Positions 6,335 through 10,077 of a stretch of DNA of 10,077 nt are shown piece by piece. A model generated the notes under the pieces. It was given only the letters and a program-made list of their open reading frames with translations, had not been told where the DNA came from and did not search any database. The translations under genes and the position numbers were made by a program. Every line of letters begins with the position of its first letter. Within the stretch, counting starts at the first letter, position 1. The DNA is from Actinobacteria bacterium UBA4719 (GTDB taxonomy: Bacteria; Actinomycetota; Actinomycetes; Actinomycetales; Dermatophilaceae), in the NCBI GenBank assembly GCA_002404345.1, contig DHJN01000105.1, forward strand, positions 5,583 to 15,659. The letters are read 5' to 3'.

Positions 6335-7083
6335 AGCAACAGGTTGCCCGTGGCGGTGTGGCGGGCAATCAGGTCGACGCGACCGTCGCGGTTGAAGTCA
6401 CCCACCCCGGTGAGCTCGCTGATGGCGTTCCAGCCGTGCCCGATCAGGCGCCTGGGGGCCAGCGACGTTCCGCGTCCCGGGTAGAGGAACAGGTATCCGG
6501 TTGAGGTCTGGACCGCGAGCAGGTCGACGAAGCCGTCATGGTCGAGGTCGCCGACCGGAGTGATCTCGCGCATGCCGTTCCACCCACTGGCACCGAGCTT
6601 CAGGCGCGGCGCCAGGCCCGACCCTGTGCCGGGGTAGAGCCAAAGTGCGCCGGTGGCGCTCTCACGGGCGACGACGTCCTCGTGACCGTCCCGGTTGAAG
6701 TCGCCGAGACGCGTGATCGCGCTCATGGCGTTCCAGCCAGCCCCGATCCGAGAGCGGCCGCCGAACCGGGTCCCGTTGCCCGGGTAGAGGTAGAGCAGGC
6801 TGGTCGAGGTATCCCGGGTGATCAGGTCCGACCAGCCGTTGCCAGTGAAGTCCCCGAACTGGGTGGCGGGCAGGGGGGTCACATCGAGCTGGTCCCGGTC
6901 AACGGACAGGGTCTTGCCGCCGTAGGTTTCGGTGAGGATGGCCGGAGGCGGGGAGGTCGGGGACCGGTACTGCTTGATGCGACGGTGCCTCCAGTAGCTG
7001 TCGAAAAGGGTCACGGGAAGGGGCCTGTCCAACACGGTGGCCACGCCGTCGTACCGGGCGAACCACAGGTAGTCCGGGCGCAC
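6106..7083 (-). CDS. C-terminal part of frameshifted DUF1906 protein, with FG-GAP/VCBS repeats
   Basis: Second reading frame of a broken gene; its apparent GTG start at 7081-7083 is only the first possible start after the shift. Residues 1-70 finish the DUF1906 domain (RPDYLWFARYDG, FDSYWRHRRIKQYR, VDRDQLDVTP). Then come five repeats of about 50 residues beginning near 75, 125, 176, 226 and 276. Each has a calcium-loop motif such as GDFNRDGHED or GDFDRDGFTD, then a TGxLxLYPGxGT strand and a xGxGWNAM tail. This is the FG-GAP/VCBS beta-propeller pattern of exported surface or secreted proteins. Five blades are fewer than the usual seven, but the end at GWTALRPLL falls at a repeat boundary and may be natural. 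The last 229 bp overlap the antisense run-on of the amidohydrolase. Confidence 0.85.
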   Translation of the reverse strand: MRPDYLWFARYDGVATVLDRPLPVTLFDSYWRHRRIKQYRSPTSPPPAILTETYGGKTLSVDRDQLDVTPLPATQFGDFTGNGWSDLITRDTSTSLLYLYPGNGTRFGGRSRIGAGWNAMSAITRLGDFNRDGHEDVVARESATGALWLYPGTGSGLAPRLKLGASGWNGMREITPVGDLDHDGFVDLLAVQTSTGYLFLYPGRGTSLAPRRLIGHGWNAISELTGVGDFNRDGRVDLIARHTATGNLLLYRGAGTALSAATVVGTGWSGMRDLTGVGDFDRDGFTDLIAVQSATGHLLRFSGFGTSFGPGRVIGAGWTALRPLL

Positions 7084-7772
7084 GTACGCCGTTGAGCTAT
7101 ATACAGCGACCTGGTCGGCGACACCGGACGCCAGGCTGCTGTAGAGAAGTCGGAGAGGAACCCGAGGTCATGCAGCCGCGCGGTCCACGCGCTCTGGTAG
7201 GTCAGCACGGCCGTCCGGCACACCGGGTCGGTGGTGCTGTAGCCCTCGATGTCGTTGAAGACGGTGCTGCCCGTCGCCAGGCCCAGCGCCCGGGCGCGCA
7301 CGACCGCATCGTCGGCCGCCGCCCGGCCCGAGGTGGCCGCGGTGGCCGCGGTGAACAAGTTGGGCTTGCTCGAGTTGGTGCAATACGGCTGCAAGCCAAA
7401 GTAGATCGGCAGCAGGTGCCACCCGGCGGCCTGCTGGGTGCTCACCCAGGAGGCGGTCAGCTGGAGCTGGAGCGAGCAGGCGCGGTTCACCCCGCCGATG
7501 TAGATGCCGATCGCCTGGTACGGCGAGAACGTGCGCCACGCGGTCATCACGGCCTGGGCGGGTGCATCGCAAGCGTCGAAACCGGCACCGGCGTACGTGC
7601 CCGGCGACGGGGCGGTCACTGCCTCCGCCGGGCCCAGAGCAGGCAGAGCCTGCGCAACCAACGCGAGCACCCCGGCGGCGACGACCACCACAACCCGTCG
7701 CGCCCTACCACCCAGCCTTGCCCGCCGTCCCACGTTCATGGCGACCCCAACCATCGACATCCCGCGAATCAT
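7011..7772 (-). CDS. N-terminal part of frameshifted DUF1906 (glycoside hydrolase-like) exported protein
   Basis: First frame of the broken gene. The N-terminus has several possible starts (Met1, 7 and 12). It is arginine-rich (GRRARLGGRARR), then hydrophobic VVVVVAAGVLALVAQALP (27-44), with an AEA-type cleavage site near 49-51: a signal peptide, possibly Tat-like. The DUF1906 domain starts at GFDACDAP (64-71, Asp66), followed by AIGIYIGGVN (87-96), LLPIYFGLQ (120-128) and the acidic strand STVFNDIEGY (169-178, Asp174 and Glu176 as candidate catalytic acids). DUF1906 is the glycoside-hydrolase-like fold of mycobacterial Rv2525c, a Tat-exported envelope protein. True sequence stops at Phe209 (7146-7148); the remaining 44 residues are out of frame. 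Joined to the downstream frame the protein would be 554 residues. The cell-wall role is inferred from the family. Confidence 0.85.
   Translation of the reverse strand: MIRGMSMVGVAMNVGRRARLGGRARRVVVVVAAGVLALVAQALPALGPAEAVTAPSPGTYAGAGFDACDAPAQAVMTAWRTFSPYQAIGIYIGGVNRACSLQLQLTASWVSTQQAAGWHLLPIYFGLQPYCTNSSKPNLFTAATAATSGRAAADDAVVRARALGLATGSTVFNDIEGYSTTDPVCRTAVLTYQSAWTARLHDLGFLSDFSTAAWRPVSPTRSLYIAQRRTCARTTCGSPGTTAWPPCWTGPFP
7142..7149 (-). other. Frameshift site splitting the DUF1906/FG-GAP gene
   Basis: The coding strand reads GACTTCTCTACAGC. Removing one TC gives GAC TTC TAC AGC, and the frame then continues without a break as YSSLASGVADQVAVYSS into RPDYLWFARY. The gene length (1667) minus two is 555 codons exactly. 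A TC dinucleotide expansion in a CT-rich run is the simplest cause. Confidence 0.8.
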
Positions 7773-7784
7773 CGAAATCCCGCG
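7749..7784 (-). repeat. 18-bp tandem duplication covering the RBS and start codon
   Basis: On the coding strand, CGCGGGATTTCGATGATT is followed directly by CGCGGGATGTCGATGGTT, matching at 16 of 18 positions. Each copy carries a GCGGGA element 5-6 bases before an ATG in the same frame (Met1 at 7770-7772, Met7 at 7752-7754). A third ATG (Met12, 7737-7739) has GGGG five bases upstream. The true start is therefore ambiguous. Confidence 0.75.
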
Positions 7785-7884
7785 CCGTCACAGGCGATAA
7801 CACCAGTCCACCACCAACCTGACGTGGGACGCAAGGCCCCGACGCTCCCGCGCAGAGCGCCTCGCGCCGCGACCCGGCGCACGG
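7773..7884. other. Short interval between the restriction gene and the DUF1906 gene
   Basis: About 110 bp downstream of the hsdR stop on the minus strand. GCGCCG and CGGCGC (plus coordinates 7864-7869 and 7875-7880) form a 6-bp stem with a 5-base loop, starting four bases past the stop. There is no T tract, so it is a weak terminator candidate at best. I see no clear promoter for the DUF1906 gene. Confidence 0.35.
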
Positions 7885-10077
7885 TCAGGCCGAGTCCTCA
7901 CGGATTCCGTCGTAGAGGCTCTTGGTCAGCCACTTGAGCATCTGTTCCCTGAACTCAGGCTTGTCGAAGTACGCCTGGAACAGCCCGTCATTGGCCTCGT
8001 GTCGATCGACGATCTTGTCCTGCACCTTCGGCTCCAGATAGACCTCGAACTGCTGGAAGTCGTTGTTCAGCGCGACGACCCTGACATCCTCGTCGTGACG
8101 CAGCACGCTCTCCTGTTGCTCAAACCAGATCCGGTCGGCTTCGCCAAGGTCCATGCCGAAGCGTTCGTTGAGGGCGTTGATCAGGGCCGACAGGGCTTCC
8201 AGCGGCTGTTCGTTCTGTTTGCCGCGGCCGCCGCCCTGTGGTCCGACCAGCGGGTCGTCCGTGCCATCGGTCAGCGACAGATTCTGGTGCTCCGCAACGA
8301 GATCCGTCCGGAGGTGGGTCAGGACCACGGCGCCGTCCAGGTCGACGCCACCGCCCCGATCGGTGCGCGGGAGCCGCAGCAGCAGGAACTTGCCGTAGTA
8401 GTAGAGCGCCTCAAGCTCGGTGTCCTTGAACGGCACGATCTGCGCCAGGAAGCTGTATGCGCGGACGAAGTCGCGCAGCGCTGTCCGGAAGTCCTCCTGC
8501 GCGCTCTCGTCCTCGAGCTCCTGCCACCGCATGACAGCGGGGTCGATCGAGGCGTTCAGCTGACCTGATCCGGCGGCGCCCCCGCGCAGGATCGCCTCGA
8601 CACCGGTCGCCATCTCCGTGGCTTCGACCACCTGAGCACTGATGATCCGGGCCTGCAGGTTGAACAGGATGTTGGGATCGGTGGGTGAGGCTGTGGTCTG
8701 GGCGAAGAACGGCTCGAACGCCTCCAGGATGTCCTGCGCGTCGTTGACGAAGTCCAGGACGAACGTGTCGGACTTGCCGGCCGTGATGCGGTTGAGCCGG
8801 GACAGGGTTTGCACGGCGTTGACGGACGCGAGCTTCTTGGCGACATACATGGTGTGCAGCAGCGGCTGGTCGAACCCCGTCTGGTACTTCTCGGCCACCA
8901 CCAACACCTGAAACTCATCCGTGGAGAACCGTTCCGGCAGCTGCGATCCGGGGAACCCGTTCATCAGGTTCTCGCGATACTCCACGCTCTCGTTGTCCGG
9001 GTCGGTGACCGTTCCGGAGAACGCGACCAGCGCCCGCATCGCGCCGGGCCCCCGGTCGTAGCCCTTCGCCTTGATGTAGTCCCGGATCGCCTGGTAGTAG
9101 CGGACGGCGTGCAGTCGCGACGCGGTGACGACCATCGCCTTGGCGTGGCCGCCGATCTTGGCGGCGGTGTGGTGGCGGAAGTGCTCGACGATGATCTGCG
9201 ACCGCTGGGCGATGTTCGACGGGTGCAGCGACACCCACTTGGCCAGCTCCGAGGCGGCCTTGCCCTTGGGCAGCTCGGGGTCGTCGTCCGGGCCCAGACC
9301 GTTGGCGAGCCGGTAGTACGTGTTGTACGTCGTGTAGCTGGCCAGCACGTCGAGGATGAAGCCCTCCTCGATCGCCTGCCGCATCGAGTACAGGTGGAAC
9401 GGCTCGAACCGCTCCACCCCCGCCGGGTCGCTCACCCGCTCACCGAACAGCGACAGCGTCTTGTGCTTGGGCGTCGCCGTGAACGCGAAGAACGTGACGT
9501 TGTCCTGCTTCCCACGCGCTGCAACGGAGTTCGCGAGCAGATCCTCGAAGTCGACCGCCCCCGAACCGGTCGTCCCCGAACCGCCAGCCGCCCGCTCAGC
9601 CGCCTCCGCGGCATACAGCGCGTCGTCCCCGGTCTTGCCGGAGAGCACCGCCTTGAGGTCCTTGGCCGCCTCCCCGGACTGTGAGGAGTGCGCCTCGTCG
9701 CAGATCACCGCAAAACGGGAACCACTCAGGTTCGTGGCAGCCTGTGCGACCACCGGGAACTTCTGCAGCGTGGTGATGATGATGCGGGCCTGCTTGCCCT
9801 CCAACGCTTTTCGCAGCTGCCCGGAGTCCTCGTCAATCTTGACGATCATCCCGGGTGTGTGGTCGAACGAGGCGACGGTGTCCTGCAGCTGCCGGTCCAG
9901 GACCACGCGGTCGGTGACGATTATGACCTTGTCGAACACCGGCTCGTTCGTCGTGAGCCCCGCAGTGACCGCGCCCTGCCCGAGGGCCGAGTCCGCACCG
10001 TGAGTGTGCAGCCGTGAGAGCCGATGGGCGAGCCAGGCAATAGTGTTGGACTTGCCCGACCCGGCCGAGTGCTGCAC
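7885..10077 (-). CDS. hsdR: Type I restriction endonuclease subunit R (HsdR), C-terminal part
   Basis: ATP-dependent DNA translocase and restriction subunit of a type I restriction-modification complex. The frame is open to the right edge, so the N-terminal nuclease domain (roughly 300 residues in related proteins) is outside; 730 residues remain. Superfamily 2 helicase motifs in order: Walker A HSAGSGKSN (3-11), IIVTDRVVLDRQL (52-64), ITTLQKFP (101-108), DEAH box VICDEAHSSQSG (124-135), FFAFTATPKHKTL (196-208), VLVVAEKYQTGFDQPLLHTMYV (391-412) and QTLSRLNR (423-430, motif VI). The C-terminal helical region follows and ends normally at DSA. Motor motifs look intact. The right-edge GTG is internal, not a start. 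HsdM and HsdS are presumably upstream on the minus strand beyond the window. The gene is upstream of the DUF1906 gene on the same strand but 112 bp away, with no evident functional link. Confidence 0.95.
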   Translation of the reverse strand: MQHSAGSGKSNTIAWLAHRLSRLHTHGADSALGQGAVTAGLTTNEPVFDKVIIVTDRVVLDRQLQDTVASFDHTPGMIVKIDEDSGQLRKALEGKQARIIITTLQKFPVVAQAATNLSGSRFAVICDEAHSSQSGEAAKDLKAVLSGKTGDDALYAAEAAERAAGGSGTTGSGAVDFEDLLANSVAARGKQDNVTFFAFTATPKHKTLSLFGERVSDPAGVERFEPFHLYSMRQAIEEGFILDVLASYTTYNTYYRLANGLGPDDDPELPKGKAASELAKWVSLHPSNIAQRSQIIVEHFRHHTAAKIGGHAKAMVVTASRLHAVRYYQAIRDYIKAKGYDRGPGAMRALVAFSGTVTDPDNESVEYRENLMNGFPGSQLPERFSTDEFQVLVVAEKYQTGFDQPLLHTMYVAKKLASVNAVQTLSRLNRITAGKSDTFVLDFVNDAQDILEAFEPFFAQTTASPTDPNILFNLQARIISAQVVEATEMATGVEAILRGGAAGSGQLNASIDPAVMRWQELEDESAQEDFRTALRDFVRAYSFLAQIVPFKDTELEALYYYGKFLLLRLPRTDRGGGVDLDGAVVLTHLRTDLVAEHQNLSLTDGTDDPLVGPQGGGRGKQNEQPLEALSALINALNERFGMDLGEADRIWFEQQESVLRHDEDVRVVALNNDFQQFEVYLEPKVQDKIVDRHEANDGLFQAYFDKPEFREQMLKWLTKSLYDGIREDSA

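Noticed and set aside
7092..7937. 281-codon plus-strand frame opposite the DUF1906 gene
   Set aside because: Antisense to a recognisable domain; the tail is His/Pro/Arg-rich with no family features.
8809..9684. 291-codon plus-strand frame opposite hsdR
   Set aside because: Antisense to clear helicase motifs; repetitive Arg/Leu/Val composition, no RBS.
573..10077. Secreted HNH nuclease and HsdR considered together as a defence island
   Set aside because: They are 6.5 kb apart with housekeeping and transport genes between them, and the HNH protein appears exported, so a joint immune role is not supported.

Overview
The window is uniformly GC-rich, uses GTG as well as ATG starts, and carries several families typical of high-GC Gram-positive bacteria: a secreted DUF1524-type HNH nuclease, a DUF1906 (Rv2525c-like) exported protein, and an ACT-like domain fused to malic enzyme. 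This points to an actinobacterium (Actinomycetota). I cannot name the genus from sequence alone.

Layout. 1-576 (+) is the 3' end of a peptide-type ABC transporter ATPase. 573-1379 (-) is a secreted HNH nuclease gene whose stop codon overlaps the transporter's stop. 1380-1704 is non-coding and holds an inverted repeat, an imperfect direct repeat, a strong hairpin terminator with no obvious gene in front of it, and a tandem operator-like repeat. 1705-2562 (+) is a DMT/EamA-like membrane protein. 2662-4050 (+) is NAD(P)-dependent malic enzyme, followed by three 18-bp repeats. 4120-4752 (-) is a MarR-family regulator. It is divergent from an amidohydrolase gene (4806-6334, +), with an AT-rich palindrome, the probable MarR operator, between them. 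6106-7772 (-) is one gene for an exported DUF1906 plus FG-GAP repeat protein, split by a frameshift. 7885-10077 (-) is the C-terminal three quarters or so of a type I restriction HsdR subunit, running off the right edge.

How the genes work together. The clearest regulatory unit is the MarR regulator and the divergent amidohydrolase, probably a ligand-responsive catabolic or detoxification switch. The amidohydrolase looks damaged: its well-placed RBS and GTG start open a 47-codon frame that must shift -1 to join the catalytic body, the usual N-terminal metal-binding His-x-His is not visible, and its 3' end runs on antisense through the neighbouring gene. The DUF1906 gene is broken by what looks like a 2-base TC expansion. 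Two frameshifts in adjacent genes could mean a decaying region or sequence errors. The other genes are independent housekeeping, transport or defence functions. I see no wholly new multi-gene system. The most checkable oddities are the two frameshifts, the run-on, the duplicated start region at 7749-7784, and the orphan terminator.
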